NCBI GenBank assembly: GCA_015056945.1
Contig: SVFH01000008.1
Location: 61,779 to 125,778 of the forward strand
Source: Lachnospiraceae bacterium
Lineage (GTDB): Bacteria > Bacillota > Clostridia > Lachnospirales > Lachnospiraceae
Direction: 5' to 3'
Length of the DNA: 64,000 nt
A program made the position numbers and the translations under genes. The notes below the pieces were generated by a model, which did no database searches, was not told where the DNA came from, and saw nothing but the letters and a program-made list of their open reading frames with translations. Numbering within the stretch: the first letter of the stretch is position 1; every line of letters begins with the position of its first letter. This document shows positions 43,841-53,316 of the stretch, in pieces.

Positions 43841-44742
43841 TGAATACACAGGTAACTATCGCAGGTGTTACTTTTAAGAACCCTGTCATGACAGCCTCCG
43901 GTACCTTTGGTTCCGGCATGGAGTACAGCCAGTTTGTGGACTTGAATGAGCTTGGTGCAGTTGTTACAAAAGGTGTGGCGAATGTTCCCTGGCCCGGCAA
44001 TCCTACCCCGCGTGTGGCAGAGACCTACGGCGGTATGTTGAATGCCATCGGCTTACAGAATCCGGGTATTGATGTGTTCATCGAGAGAGATTTGCCGTTC
44101 CTTGCTAAATATGATACCAAGGTAATCGTAAACGTTTGCGGTAAGACCGTAGAGGATTATTTGGAAACGGTAGAGCGTCTCGGGGATACGAATGTGGACA
44201 TGCTTGAAATCAACGTTTCATGCCCGAATGTCAAAGAAGGGGCAATCGCATTCGGTCAGAGAGCAGACTGTCTGGAAGATATCACAAGCCGAATCAAAAA
44301 AGTTGCGAAACAGCCGGTTATCATGAAACTGAGCCCTAATGTAACGGATATTACGGAAATGGCAAGAGCTGCCGAGGCAGGCGGAGCGGACGCGGTATCC
44401 TTAATCAATACCATCACCGGTATGAAGATTGATATCCATCGTCGTGCTTTTGCACTGGCAAATAAAACAGGAGGTCTTTCAGGCCCTGCAATCAAGCCGG
44501 TGGCCGTACGTATGGTATATCAGGTGGCAAATGCAGTAAAGATTCCCGTCATCGGAATGGGCGGAATCGCAACGGCAGAAGATGCCATTGAATTCATGCT
44601 TGCGGGCGCAACCGCAGTCAGTGTTGGTGCCATGAACTTTGTCAATCCTTACGCAACTTCTGAAATTGTAAAAGGAATTGAAAGCTATATGCGTCGCTAT
44701 GAAATTGAGGATATCAACGAATTGATTGGCTGTGTAAAATAA
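43840..44742 (+). CDS. pyrD: Dihydroorotate dehydrogenase B, catalytic subunit
   Basis: A 300-residue FMN barrel enzyme that oxidises dihydroorotate to orotate. It has the N-terminal FKNPVMTASGTFGSG, NVSCPNVKEG with the class 1B active-site Cys, KLSPNVTDIT, INTITGMKID, and the FMN phosphate site IGMGGIATAEDAIEF. It needs PyrK to pass electrons to NAD+ and is coupled to it by a one-base overlap. A bidirectional terminator follows. Confidence 0.96.
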   Translation: MNTQVTIAGVTFKNPVMTASGTFGSGMEYSQFVDLNELGAVVTKGVANVPWPGNPTPRVAETYGGMLNAIGLQNPGIDVFIERDLPFLAKYDTKVIVNVCGKTVEDYLETVERLGDTNVDMLEINVSCPNVKEGAIAFGQRADCLEDITSRIKKVAKQPVIMKLSPNVTDITEMARAAEAGGADAVSLINTITGMKIDIHRRAFALANKTGGLSGPAIKPVAVRMVYQVANAVKIPVIGMGGIATAEDAIEFMLAGATAVSVGAMNFVNPYATSEIVKGIESYMRRYEIEDINELIGCVK

Positions 44743-44783
44743 AAATGATAAAAAGGTGTTTTTGACACCGTTATCTTGGAAGA

Positions 44784-44821
44784 AAAAACTATGGAAAACA
44801 TAATTGTTTTCCATAGTTTTT
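44784..44821. terminator. Bidirectional terminator between pyrD and the SipL-like gene
   Basis: A 16-bp stem (44784-44799 with 44806-44821) around ATAATT has an A-tract at one end and a T-tract at the other. Confidence 0.88.
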
Positions 44822-44866
44822 ATTCATGTAGGAAAGTTTTTGCCGAAAACTTTCCTGCATGAATAA
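44820..44866. repeat. Long hairpin in the 3' region of the SipL-like gene
   Basis: A 21-bp stem (44820-44840 with 44846-44866, one wobble) around TGCCG lies next to the bidirectional terminator. It has no T-run of its own on either strand. It may protect a transcript end or back up termination. Confidence 0.6.
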
Positions 44867-44914
44867 AACGTTCTGTGGAGATGTGTAGCTCGCGATATGA
44901 AAAACAGATTTGTT

Positions 44915-46465
44915 TTATCGCATAATAAGAAGTTTCTGTCCGGGGATGAGTGTATCCGAAGAAAGGGAATTTAAATCCCTGATTTTTTGTAATGGAACAA
45001 GGGAATCTTTGCCGATTTCCCAAAGCGAGGAACTTTCTGATACATAGTATACGCTGATGCCGGCTATGTTGTCGGAAACCTGTTTCGGATAGGAGGAAAC
45101 TTTGACTTCGGAAAGAGAAGAAAGTTCTTCTTCGCTATAGGCAAAAACATCAAAGCAAGCCTGGCACTTCAAGGTAAAAGTATCGCCTGAAGCAGGGGTG
45201 ACCTGACAGGATTCGAGGTTTGCGCTGATTTCATACAACATTTTTTCAAGAGAGCCATTTGCCGCAACACAATAATTGAATGGAATCTCTGCTTTCTGGA
45301 TGCGATAGGGGAATCTGTCGTCATCTGTCACGGTGAGGATTTGAAGGGACAGATAGCCTTCCATTTCAAGTCCTTCGGAAGCAGGCACACATCGCTGCAG
45401 ACAAAGAAGTGCTTTGGTACATTTCACTTGAAGAATATTATCGGAGGAATTGAGCGAGAAATCTTTTTCAAATCGCATTTTCGCAATTGTGTTTGAGGAA
45501 AGCTTTTTGATCGGATATGTGGTGTATTCGGGGACTAATTCGGACTGAATTCCGTAAAGGTCATCAATTAACGAAAGAGAAATTTCTTCGTAGAGTTTTA
45601 CACACAAATCCAGTACCAAATCAACACCGATGATACGTTCCAAGCCGTCAACATCCGGAAGAATTTCGAAGCTTTTCTGGGAAACGGAATAGGTAATGTG
45701 AGGGATCAGTCCTTCCTTACAACCGGTACAATCCAAAGCGCTCTGGAAAGGAATCATGGTTTCAAAACATTCAATGCTTTCGTGTTCATCTGCAGATAAG
45801 TAAAGAAGTAACAAAGAAAGCTCGCCTTTGATCAGAAGTTTGTCTTCCAAAGGTTGAAACGTCAGATTGCAAACCTGTGTCTGCTCCCAGAGGATTTCTT
45901 TCAGTTCCGGCATGGAAGCGGTTAATTTGGCTTCTTCGCGGATACGACAGATTTCTTTTTTCATGACATTTAGATTTAAGACTTTTTGCTCCGTATGATG
46001 TAACTGCATTTCTTCACGGCAGTCAACCAAGTCGTAACAAAGAACAGCATCGGAAATGTCTTCTACGGTACCATTTACAAGCATCAAAGCACGTACGTTG
46101 ATTTTACGTGAGTTAATAGGGTGGATTTGCAGATGTTCAAGTTCAATGGTTATCATCGGATGGTCAGCTACGTTCAAATCGGGAACCTGAAGGCATTCTT
46201 CGAACGGGATTTTACCTTGTAAAGTGTGAAGGCTTCCGAAACAGTCTTCCGAAGAATAGAGAAGGCGGTAACAAAGCTTGCCGCGCAGAGTAACCTCGCC
46301 GTTTCCGGGGCGCACCTCCTCTAATTTGATGAATGCATCCGAAAGCAGAATATGCGTGAGATCGGGTTTTGAATCGCCTACATTACAATCCTGTTCAAGT
46401 GTGAACTGTGATTCGATTTTGCAACGCAGAACGTCCATATGTATATTTTGTGCAATACATTCCAT
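44915..46465 (-). CDS. SPOCS (DUF3794) and LysM protein, SipL-like spore morphogenesis factor
   Basis: A 516-residue protein. The N-terminal ~450 residues contain repeated DUF3794/SPOCS-type beta domains (for example VRPGNGEVTLRGKLCYRLLY). The last ~45 residues are a LysM domain (VYYVSESSSLWEIGKDSLVP to LIPGQKLLIM). This order and length match SipL of Clostridioides difficile, which binds SpoIVA and tethers the coat to the forespore; SpoVID is its Bacillus analogue. The start at 46465 is supported by GGAAAGGAG on the minus strand; a start further upstream lacks one. The assignment rests on architecture. Confidence 0.82.
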   Translation of the reverse strand: MECIAQNIHMDVLRCKIESQFTLEQDCNVGDSKPDLTHILLSDAFIKLEEVRPGNGEVTLRGKLCYRLLYSSEDCFGSLHTLQGKIPFEECLQVPDLNVADHPMITIELEHLQIHPINSRKINVRALMLVNGTVEDISDAVLCYDLVDCREEMQLHHTEQKVLNLNVMKKEICRIREEAKLTASMPELKEILWEQTQVCNLTFQPLEDKLLIKGELSLLLLYLSADEHESIECFETMIPFQSALDCTGCKEGLIPHITYSVSQKSFEILPDVDGLERIIGVDLVLDLCVKLYEEISLSLIDDLYGIQSELVPEYTTYPIKKLSSNTIAKMRFEKDFSLNSSDNILQVKCTKALLCLQRCVPASEGLEMEGYLSLQILTVTDDDRFPYRIQKAEIPFNYCVAANGSLEKMLYEISANLESCQVTPASGDTFTLKCQACFDVFAYSEEELSSLSEVKVSSYPKQVSDNIAGISVYYVSESSSLWEIGKDSLVPLQKIRDLNSLSSDTLIPGQKLLIMR

Positions 46466-46541
46466 GTGAAAACTCCTTTCCGGGGGACTTAACCCCATTC
46501 GTGTTATCACAAGATATGCGCTCGCTTTCCGAAATATGCAT

Positions 46542-46573
46542 AAAAAAAGGACCTACTTTAGGTAAGTCCTTTT
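46542..46573 (-). terminator. Terminator of the 202-residue protein gene
   Basis: Read on the minus strand, AAAAGGAC (46566-46573) pairs with GTCCTTTT (46545-46552) and is followed by T residues to 46542. Confidence 0.75.
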
Positions 46574-46591
46574 CAAACGTGGATGGGTTGT

Positions 46592-47200
46592 TTAGCTTTC
46601 TGTTTCTGATGTTTCTGATGTTTTGCCGGTCAGCTTATCAAATTTCTTCTGAACGGCGTCATATGTTCTCTGGCTGATGTCGGGAAGCTTGCCGCCCCAT
46701 GTTTCGGTTGCCTGCTTGAAACCTTTTTCGAAAGCAGCCCTCATTTCTTCCAGTTTATCAGGATCGTTGCCGGCAAGGGCAACTGCGAAATCTACGATTC
46801 TGTCTGAAGTTGCTTCGACACCCCAGTAACCGTCTTCGGCTATATCAGCCTGTGCCTGCGCCTTTGTGGCAGGATCTACGGTGAAATTACCTCCTGCTAA
46901 GAATTTCCACATATCATCTGCAGTTCCGATTGCTTTGCCCTGTCCGCAAATCAACTGGCTGACAAGCTGACGAAGCTGTTCAACGCGAGCTGCACTTTCT
47001 GATTTCAGATAACTTACAAGTTCCGGATTGGCAACTTTTTTGCCGGGAACTTCCTTTTTGGCACCGGGCTCATAAATTGCTGCGGCTTCACTTTTCTGCG
47101 CTTCCTTTTTTACAGTTGTTTTTTCATTTGTTTTGGCAACACCGGTCTGATAAGCAACATATCCTGCTTCCGATGCCGCTGTAATTCCGTTTACGCTCAT
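46592..47200 (-). CDS. Conserved protein of unknown function
   Basis: A 202-residue protein, start set by AAGGAGG on the minus strand. The N-terminal ~70 residues are low-complexity and Ala/Lys/Glu-rich. The C-terminal ~90 residues carry a well-formed helical domain (GYWGVEATSDRIVDFAVALA, then FEKGFKQATETWGGKLPDIS) that I have seen in otherwise uncharacterised bacterial proteins (DUF5610-like, from memory). No signal peptide or membrane helix is present. It is divergent from ispE. Confidence 0.6.
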   Translation of the reverse strand: MSVNGITAASEAGYVAYQTGVAKTNEKTTVKKEAQKSEAAAIYEPGAKKEVPGKKVANPELVSYLKSESAARVEQLRQLVSQLICGQGKAIGTADDMWKFLAGGNFTVDPATKAQAQADIAEDGYWGVEATSDRIVDFAVALAGNDPDKLEEMRAAFEKGFKQATETWGGKLPDISQRTYDAVQKKFDKLTGKTSETSETES

Positions 47201-47332
47201 ATAGACCCCTCCTTGGTATCTGTGATTCCCCTGTTTAGGGGAGACTTTCATGTATCTGTTTCTATTATCGGTTTTTATTGACCAAACCTTAACCGCGCAA
47301 TTACAAAAACTATGTTTTTTCTTTTCTGATAG

Positions 47333-47408
47333 GACAAGAGATACGCTGCGATTTCAGGTTTTACTTATTTGTTGTTCTCTTGTCAGAATCATTCGGATGA
47401 AGTAAAAT
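47333..47408 (+). promoter_or_regulatory. ispE promoter with inverted repeat
   Basis: TTGTCA (47380-47385) and TAAAAT (47403-47408) are 17 bp apart. A perfect 9-bp inverted repeat, GACAAGAGA (47333-47341) and TCTCTTGTC (47376-47384), has its right half overlapping the -35, which suggests an operator with two half sites 34 bp apart. Confidence 0.55.
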
Positions 47409-47463
47409 AAAAGTGTTGTGCAAAGAAAGGCGTTATGCGCTAAGAATTCCGGGAGAAAAAAGA

Positions 47464-48330
47464 ATGGAACGAATGCAAAAAAAAGCTTATGCAAAGATAA
47501 ATCCCGTACTGGATGTGTTGCGACGTCGTGAAGACGGATATCATGAACTTCGCATGATTATGCAGACGGTCAATATTTATGATACGTTAGAACTGGTGAA
47601 AAGCGAATCCGGAATCAGACTTACCTGTGATACCGGGTTACTTCCGTGCGACGATGGGAACATAGTTTATCGTGCGGCACGCCTGATGCAGGAAACTTTT
47701 TCTTTGAAGGAAGGCATTGAGATTCACCTGACGAAAAAGATTCCTATGGCGGCAGGAATGGCCGGCGGCAGTGCGGACGCGGCGGCAACTTTGCATGGAA
47801 TGAATGAATTGTTTGATTTGAAGCTGACGACAGAGAAGCTTTGTGAACTTGGTGTTAAGCTGGGGGCAGATGTTCCCTATTGTATAATGGGAGGTACTAT
47901 GTTGGCGGAGGGAATCGGAGAGAAGCTTACTGCTTTGCCGCCGATGCCGGAGTGCAGGCTCGTGGTTGCCAAACCTGATTTTGATGTTTCCACCAAGTAT
48001 GTCTATGAGAATCTGCATGCCAATTCGTTAAAGGAACATCCTGATGTGGACGGAATGATTGCAGCAATTCGGGCAAATGATTTAGAAGCAGTTGCGACAT
48101 GTATGGAAAATGTACTGGAAACAGTAACCGTGCGTAAATATCCGCAGATTTCTGAACTGAAGAATCTGATGTGTAATATGGGAGCCTTAAATGCTTTGAT
48201 GAGCGGAAGCGGTCCGAGTGTATTTGGTCTTTTTACGGATGAGAAAGCTGCAGAAGACTGTGCAACAGAGATTCGTAAGAATGGACTTGCCTCGCAGGTA
48301 TTTGTCACCAATTTTTGCAAACCTGAATAA
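47464..48330 (+). CDS. ispE: 4-diphosphocytidyl-2-C-methyl-D-erythritol kinase
   Basis: A 288-residue GHMP-family kinase that phosphorylates CDP-ME in the MEP route to isoprenoids. It has the N-terminal AYAKINPVLDVLRRREDGYHEL, the ATP loop PMAAGMAGGSADAAATL (about residues 95-112), KLGADVPYCIMGGT and the C-terminal LMSGSGPSVFGLF. The ATG at 47464 follows GGGAGAAAA; an upstream codon at 47413 is less likely. Confidence 0.95.
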   Translation: MERMQKKAYAKINPVLDVLRRREDGYHELRMIMQTVNIYDTLELVKSESGIRLTCDTGLLPCDDGNIVYRAARLMQETFSLKEGIEIHLTKKIPMAAGMAGGSADAAATLHGMNELFDLKLTTEKLCELGVKLGADVPYCIMGGTMLAEGIGEKLTALPPMPECRLVVAKPDFDVSTKYVYENLHANSLKEHPDVDGMIAAIRANDLEAVATCMENVLETVTVRKYPQISELKNLMCNMGALNALMSGSGPSVFGLFTDEKAAEDCATEIRKNGLASQVFVTNFCKPE

Positions 48331-48395
48331 AAGCAACGAAAAAGGTTATACTTCCTGATAGCAGATGGTAAAATCTGCCAAAGGAGGTTTTTAGA

Positions 48396-49061
48396 ATGAA
48401 ACAGTTACGTTGGTTTTGGATAGGAATTATGCTTCTTCTCTGGTGGGGTGTCCTTTTCCCGGAAACGGCATTGACGCAGGATGCATATCGTGTATTTGAT
48501 GAGCAGGGAATGGAGATTGAAGTGTCCCCGGAAGACAGGGAGAAGATTTACGAACAGTTACTGCAGGCAGAGCCTTCAGAAGTAACGTATAAAAGTTTCC
48601 TCTGGGAGTGGTTACAGGAATGGAAACAGGATGGAGAAAAGGAGCAGGTCATGAAAAAACAGGCCGAAATTAAAGTGACAGGAATCACTACGATTGACAA
48701 TGACTCAATGATGACCGGAACGAATGCGACAGGCAGCTTTGAAAAAAGAGAGTCGGAATACATATTGACGTATGCGGAAGATACAGAGGATGGCGTAGTT
48801 GAGAATGAAGTATTTGTCTGCAAAGACTTGGTGAAAGTATCCAAGCGCGGTGTCGTGAATGCGGATATGGTTTTTGAAACGGGAAAGAAACATGCTTTTG
48901 AATATCAAACGCGGCAAGGTGCAATTCCTTTTGTTGCGTCGGGTGGAAGAATCCGCTATAATGAAAAAGATTGTGGTTTTTTCACAGAGTTTGATTATAC
49001 ACTGGCAGTCGGAGATTTTGTGCAGGAATGCAACATGCAGATTGAAGTAGTGTACGTATAG
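48396..49061 (+). CDS. Exported protein of unknown function
   Basis: A 221-residue protein with an N-terminal signal or anchor (WFWIGIMLLLWWGVLFPETA) and an outer domain of ~190 residues with no recognised family. AAAGGAGG before the ATG is strong. It lies between ispE and a sodium-dependent transporter gene, all in one direction with short gaps. No function is assigned. Confidence 0.6.
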   Translation: MKQLRWFWIGIMLLLWWGVLFPETALTQDAYRVFDEQGMEIEVSPEDREKIYEQLLQAEPSEVTYKSFLWEWLQEWKQDGEKEQVMKKQAEIKVTGITTIDNDSMMTGTNATGSFEKRESEYILTYAEDTEDGVVENEVFVCKDLVKVSKRGVVNADMVFETGKKHAFEYQTRQGAIPFVASGGRIRYNEKDCGFFTEFDYTLAVGDFVQECNMQIEVVYV

Positions 49062-49086
49062 ATAAAGGAAGGAGTTACATAGTAAT

Positions 49087-50433
49087 ATGAAGGAGAAGAG
49101 AGGCAGTTTTTCCGGGAAAATCGGTTTTGTACTTGCGGCAGCAGGAAGCGCGGTAGGTTTAGGAAATTTATGGAGATTTCCGTATTTGGCAGCGCAGCAC
49201 GGCGGTGGTATTTTCATTGCAGTATATATTATTTTGGTGGTTTCGTTTGGTTTTTCGCTTCTTTTGCTGGAGCTTGCAATCGGACGTAAAACCAAAAAGA
49301 GTTCGATTGAAGCATACAAGATACTTCATGACAAATTCGGCTTTTTAGGCTATCTGGCATCGGCGGTTCCAATCATCATTTTGCCGTATTATTGTGTCAT
49401 TGGCGGCTGGGTTCTGAAATATATGTGCACATATTTTACCGGTGGAGGAACAGCGGCGGCTGATAGTTCATATTTCGGTAGCTTTATTTCGGGAAATGTT
49501 TCTCCGCTAATCTATTTTGTGATTTTTCTTGTACTCACGCTTGCCGTGGTAGTCGGTGGTGTGCAGTCAGGTATTGAACGTGTGAGTAAAATAATGATGC
49601 CGGTACTTCTCTTGCTTACAATCGGAATTTCTGTTTATATCTGTACTTTGCCGAATGCATGGGAAGGAATTAAGTACTATATTTTGCCGGATATTTCCAA
49701 TCTTTCCATCGGTACGGTTTGTGCAGCGATGGGACAGTTGTTCTTTTCCATGAGTATAGCAATGGGAATTATGGTTTCTTACGGTTCGTACGTGAAAGAT
49801 GACATTGATTTAAACGGATGTGTTAATTATATTGAATTATTTGATACTGCGGTAGCATTGCTCTCCGGATTCATGATTGTTCCGGTGGTATATATTTTTA
49901 ACGGCGGTGTTACAACAGGAGGACCCGGTCTTATGTTTGAAACACTTCCGCAGGTCTTTGTGTCCATGCCGTTCGGAAATATAATCGGAGCATTGTTTTT
50001 TGTTTTGGTACTTCTTGCTGCGTTGACAAGTTCTATCTCCATTATGGAAGCGATTGTTTCCATCCTGATGGATAAATTCCATGTTAAGAGAATTGTCGCC
50101 GTATTGATTACCACTGCTTTTACAATTATTCTGGGAATTCCGTCAGCGCTCGGCTTTGGACTTTGGAGCAATATTAAGATATTGGGTATGGATATTTTAA
50201 CGTTCTTTGATTATCTGTCCAACAGTATCATGATGCCGATTGTAGCACTTTGTACCTGTATTCTTGGTGGCTGGTGCATCAAGAAGGAAGTATTGGAAGG
50301 GGAAATTACCAAGAACGGCGAAAGTTTCGGACGCCGCATGGTTTATCGTGTGATGGTTAAGTTTATTGCACCGGTATTCCTGATTATGATTCTTGTTTAC
50401 TATACTTTGTTACAGTTTGGATTGGTGAAATAA
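49087..50433 (+). CDS. Sodium-dependent transporter, NSS (SNF) family
   Basis: A 448-residue membrane protein with about 11-12 helices. The N-terminal signature GKIGFVLAAAGSAVGLGNLWRFPYLA contains the unwound TM1 segment that binds Na+ and substrate in LeuT-fold carriers, and the TM2 RKTK and TM6 MGQLFFSMSIAMGIMVSYGSY segments are also typical. The bacterial family includes LeuT-, MhsT- and tyrosine-type amino acid transporters. The substrate, probably an amino acid, cannot be read. A terminator follows. Confidence 0.92.
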   Translation: MKEKRGSFSGKIGFVLAAAGSAVGLGNLWRFPYLAAQHGGGIFIAVYIILVVSFGFSLLLLELAIGRKTKKSSIEAYKILHDKFGFLGYLASAVPIIILPYYCVIGGWVLKYMCTYFTGGGTAAADSSYFGSFISGNVSPLIYFVIFLVLTLAVVVGGVQSGIERVSKIMMPVLLLLTIGISVYICTLPNAWEGIKYYILPDISNLSIGTVCAAMGQLFFSMSIAMGIMVSYGSYVKDDIDLNGCVNYIELFDTAVALLSGFMIVPVVYIFNGGVTTGGPGLMFETLPQVFVSMPFGNIIGALFFVLVLLAALTSSISIMEAIVSILMDKFHVKRIVAVLITTAFTIILGIPSALGFGLWSNIKILGMDILTFFDYLSNSIMMPIVALCTCILGGWCIKKEVLEGEITKNGESFGRRMVYRVMVKFIAPVFLIMILVYYTLLQFGLVK

Positions 50434-50439
50434 AATAAA

Positions 50440-50490
50440 AAAGAGGTTGTTGATTGAAGAATTCGTTCAAATCACAACCTCTTTATTTTT
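50440..50490. terminator. Bidirectional terminator after the NSS transporter
   Basis: AAAGAGGTTGT (50440-50450) pairs with ACAACCTCTTT (50474-50484), followed by ATTTTT. On the other strand A-rich sequence gives a T-run for the converging gene. Confidence 0.82.
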
Positions 50491-50546
50491 GCCTGGGAAA
50501 TTCCTATGCAATAAAAAGTTCCGCAAGCGGACTTTTTAATATTATC

Positions 50547-51047
50547 TTATTTCAAGGGCTTTGCGCCTGCTTTTTCCTGGAGCTTTTCAACAGAACGTTT
50601 GAAGAAGCCTTTTTTCTTAGGAGCAGGAAGATCTGTTTTGCCGTGCAAACCTTTTACGCTGAGAATGTACAAGCCGCTGACTACAGCTTTCACTTCTTTT
50701 TTGACAGGAATTGTATCAAATACTTTCTCATCGCAGATCAATGTAGTTAACTGCGGACCGACTTTCACTTTGACTGCGCATACTTTCATGCGACGTGCCA
50801 TCTTGGGTGTCTGGTCGATAACTGACTGCGGAAAACCTGCATCTTTGAAGCGTACTTTCTTTTTATCAATGATGAGCATGTTCATGGACTGCTTATGTGC
50901 TTCCATCATTTGCTGCTGTTCGGCTTGTTTTTTCTGCATTTTGTTTCCTACGAAGTAGAGAACAACAAGTGCAAGGATAAGGCCGGCAAGAGCGGAAACC
51001 CAAGGAATCCAATTCATGTTGGTTGCAAGTAAAAGTAAACTGCTCAT
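50547..51047 (-). CDS. Membrane-anchored protein of unknown function
   Basis: A 166-residue protein with one N-terminal helix (about residues 15-33, WVSALAGLILALVVLYFVG), a Gln/Met-rich segment (KKQAEQQQMMEAHKQSMNML), a basic beta-rich middle and a Lys-rich tail (PAPKKKGFFKRSVEK). The layout recalls small translocase-associated proteins such as YajC, but the sequence does not match. AAGGAGG precedes the ATG. Confidence 0.6.
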   Translation of the reverse strand: MSSLLLLATNMNWIPWVSALAGLILALVVLYFVGNKMQKKQAEQQQMMEAHKQSMNMLIIDKKKVRFKDAGFPQSVIDQTPKMARRMKVCAVKVKVGPQLTTLICDEKVFDTIPVKKEVKAVVSGLYILSVKGLHGKTDLPAPKKKGFFKRSVEKLQEKAGAKPLK

Positions 51048-51237
51048 TTGCTACCTCCTTAAGTTAATCATGTAAAAAATATTTTAGCATTCTTTTTATG
51101 AAATGGCAAGATGGGGAAGTGATTCTTCCTGCTAAAATTTTATTGTATCGTGTCAATTCCTGTTGTATAATAAAAGGGACTATGGAATGCAAACAAAACC
51201 GATGGCGCCTTTCGGGACGCAGAAGGGAGGAATGAAA

Positions 51238-52455
51238 ATGAATCGTAAATGGAAACAGTTCATTGCAATTGTAGCATTGTCATGCGTGTTGATCAGTAAT
51301 CAGGTTTTGGCGACGCCGTCTAAAGATATCGATAAAAAGATGGAAGATGTCAAGAACGATATGGAAAAGAATAAAGAAGAATTATCCGAAATCAATGATG
51401 AAATCGGGGAGCTCGAAGATGAGCAGGCAGGTCTTTTGGAAGAGATTGAAGCCATTAGTAATGCAGTTGTGGAATTAATGGCAGGGATAGAAGTACTTGA
51501 AGGTGATATTTTGGCGAAAGAGGAAGAAATTGAAATCGCCAAAGCGGACTTGGAAGTAGCAATTACTCATGAGAATGAGCAATATGAAATGACCAAGGAA
51601 CGTTTGCAGGTAATGTATGAAACAGGAAATGTATCATATCTTCAGGTTCTGGTAGAGTCAAAGAGTCTGCAGGATTTTCTGACACGTATGGAATATGTGG
51701 AGCAGGTATATAAATATGATACGCAGATGCTTACAGAATATCAGTCTGCCAAAGAGGCTGTTATTGAACTGAAGAATACGCTTGAAATTGAAGAGGCTGA
51801 GTTGATTGGAGCCAAGGAAGAGTGCGAACTGGAGAAAAAGGAATTAGAGAGCGTGCTTTCTGATTTGAAGGCGGTTTCGGCAGAATACGATTCCAAGATT
51901 GCGGCAGCCGAAAAACAGGCAAAAGAATATGCGAAAAAAATAAAAAAACAGAACGAAGAAATTAAAAAACTCGAAAAACAAAAAGAGGAAGAACGTAAGA
52001 AAGCAGAACGTGAAAATAACGGCGGCGGAGAAGAAGAATCCGGTGGAGGAAAGAAGCATCAGGGTTCGGAATATGAACTGGATCCGTCCGTCATCACAGG
52101 TTCCTACGGAAGCGAAGAAGGAAAGCAGGTTGCTTTATATGCAATTCAGTTTTTGGGGAATCCCTATAAGGCCGGAGGCACTTCTTTGACAAACGGTACC
52201 GACTGCTCCGGTTTCACAATGTCGGTTTATAAGAATTTTGGAATTACGATACCGCGAACTTCCTATTCGCAAAGAAGTTGTGGTGTAGGTGTTAATTATG
52301 CGGACGCACAGCCCGGAGATATCATCTGTTACTCAGGGCATGTGGGGCTTTATGTCGGACAGGGACTGATTGTTCATGCAAGTTCGGCAAAGACGGGAAT
52401 TAAGATTTCGAAGGCAACATATCGTACAATTCTTGCAGTGAGAAGGGTCGTTTAA
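51238..52455 (+). CDS. Secreted NlpC/P60 (C40) peptidoglycan hydrolase with coiled coil
   Basis: A 405-residue protein. The signal peptide (residues 1-24) ends VLA. Residues about 28-260 form a long coiled coil of the PcsB/CwlO type, ending in a Lys/Glu-rich stretch and a GGGEEESGGG linker. The C-terminal ~120 residues are an NlpC/P60 domain with Cys in GTDCSGFTMSVYKNFG, His in GHVGLYVG and a further polar residue in IVHASS. It should cleave stem-peptide bonds in peptidoglycan outside the cell and, by analogy with CwlO/PcsB, may be gated by FtsEX through the coiled coil. The ATG at 51238 has GGGAGG seven bases upstream. Confidence 0.9.
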   Translation: MNRKWKQFIAIVALSCVLISNQVLATPSKDIDKKMEDVKNDMEKNKEELSEINDEIGELEDEQAGLLEEIEAISNAVVELMAGIEVLEGDILAKEEEIEIAKADLEVAITHENEQYEMTKERLQVMYETGNVSYLQVLVESKSLQDFLTRMEYVEQVYKYDTQMLTEYQSAKEAVIELKNTLEIEEAELIGAKEECELEKKELESVLSDLKAVSAEYDSKIAAAEKQAKEYAKKIKKQNEEIKKLEKQKEEERKKAERENNGGGEEESGGGKKHQGSEYELDPSVITGSYGSEEGKQVALYAIQFLGNPYKAGGTSLTNGTDCSGFTMSVYKNFGITIPRTSYSQRSCGVGVNYADAQPGDIICYSGHVGLYVGQGLIVHASSAKTGIKISKATYRTILAVRRVV

Positions 52456-52580
52456 TCGATGCGAATGCTGTTGAATCGGGCAATATTTACAAAATTAATC
52501 CACCTTTTTTGGTTGATTTCTGCAAATGCCTATGTTATTATTGATAAATTGAAGTATTACACAAGGGAGGAAGTGTTCTC

Positions 52581-53276
52581 ATGAGTCTGGAACGGAAATT
52601 TTATATTATCTGCGGTCATTATGGTTGCGGTAAAAGTAATTTTTCCATGAACCTCGCAATAGAACGTGCGCGGATGGGACGTAAAGTGATGCTTTTAGAC
52701 CTTGATTTGGTAAACCCTTATTTTTTATCTTCCGGTTATAAAGAAATGCTCGAGGAGATGGGAATAGAAGTGATTGCACCGCTTTATGCCAATACCAATG
52801 TGGAAACACCTGCATTGCCAATGAATTTAAACCTTGTGTTTGAAACGGATGCGGATGTTATTATGGATGTTGGAGGCGATGATGCGGGTTCGGTTGTTTT
52901 AGGCCGTTATTTCAATCAGCTTTCCAATGTGAATTATGAGCTTTTATATGTGATTAACCACTATCGTAATCTGACTGCTACGGCAGAGGAAGCGGTTGAA
53001 ATTCTTCGAGAGATAGAAGCGGCGTCCAGATGCAGGGCAACCGGCATTGTGGATAATTCTCATTTGAAACAGGAGACTGTGTGGAAAACAAAAGAGAAGG
53101 CTTTTTCTTTTGTGGATGAGACAGTTGCGTTGACCGGATTGCCTCTGATTGCGACAACCATTCCGAAATTTGTTGCGAAGCAGGATGGAGTGCAGGCATT
53201 GATGGAGCAGAATGCGGAACGTAAATGGTATCCGGTGGATATTTATGTTCGGGCTCCGTGGGAGAATGATTTATAG
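52581..53276 (+). CDS. P-loop ATPase (MinD/CobQ-like)
   Basis: A 231-residue P-loop protein with CGHYGCGKSNFSMNLA (Walker A) at about residues 10-25 and VMLLDLDLVNPYFLSS, the SIMIBI-class signature after it, then VIMDVGGDDAGSVVLGRYF (Walker B-like region). It lies 107 bp upstream of the ferredoxin oxidoreductase genes in the same direction but behind a separate promoter. Similar ATPases are found next to such oxidoreductases in other Clostridia (from memory). Possible roles are cluster insertion or maturation; this is inference. Confidence 0.75.
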   Translation: MSLERKFYIICGHYGCGKSNFSMNLAIERARMGRKVMLLDLDLVNPYFLSSGYKEMLEEMGIEVIAPLYANTNVETPALPMNLNLVFETDADVIMDVGGDDAGSVVLGRYFNQLSNVNYELLYVINHYRNLTATAEEAVEILREIEAASRCRATGIVDNSHLKQETVWKTKEKAFSFVDETVALTGLPLIATTIPKFVAKQDGVQALMEQNAERKWYPVDIYVRAPWENDL

Positions 53277-53316
53277 GTTTTTATGAATCTGAAGCATTCT
53301 CTGTTCCGGATATTTA

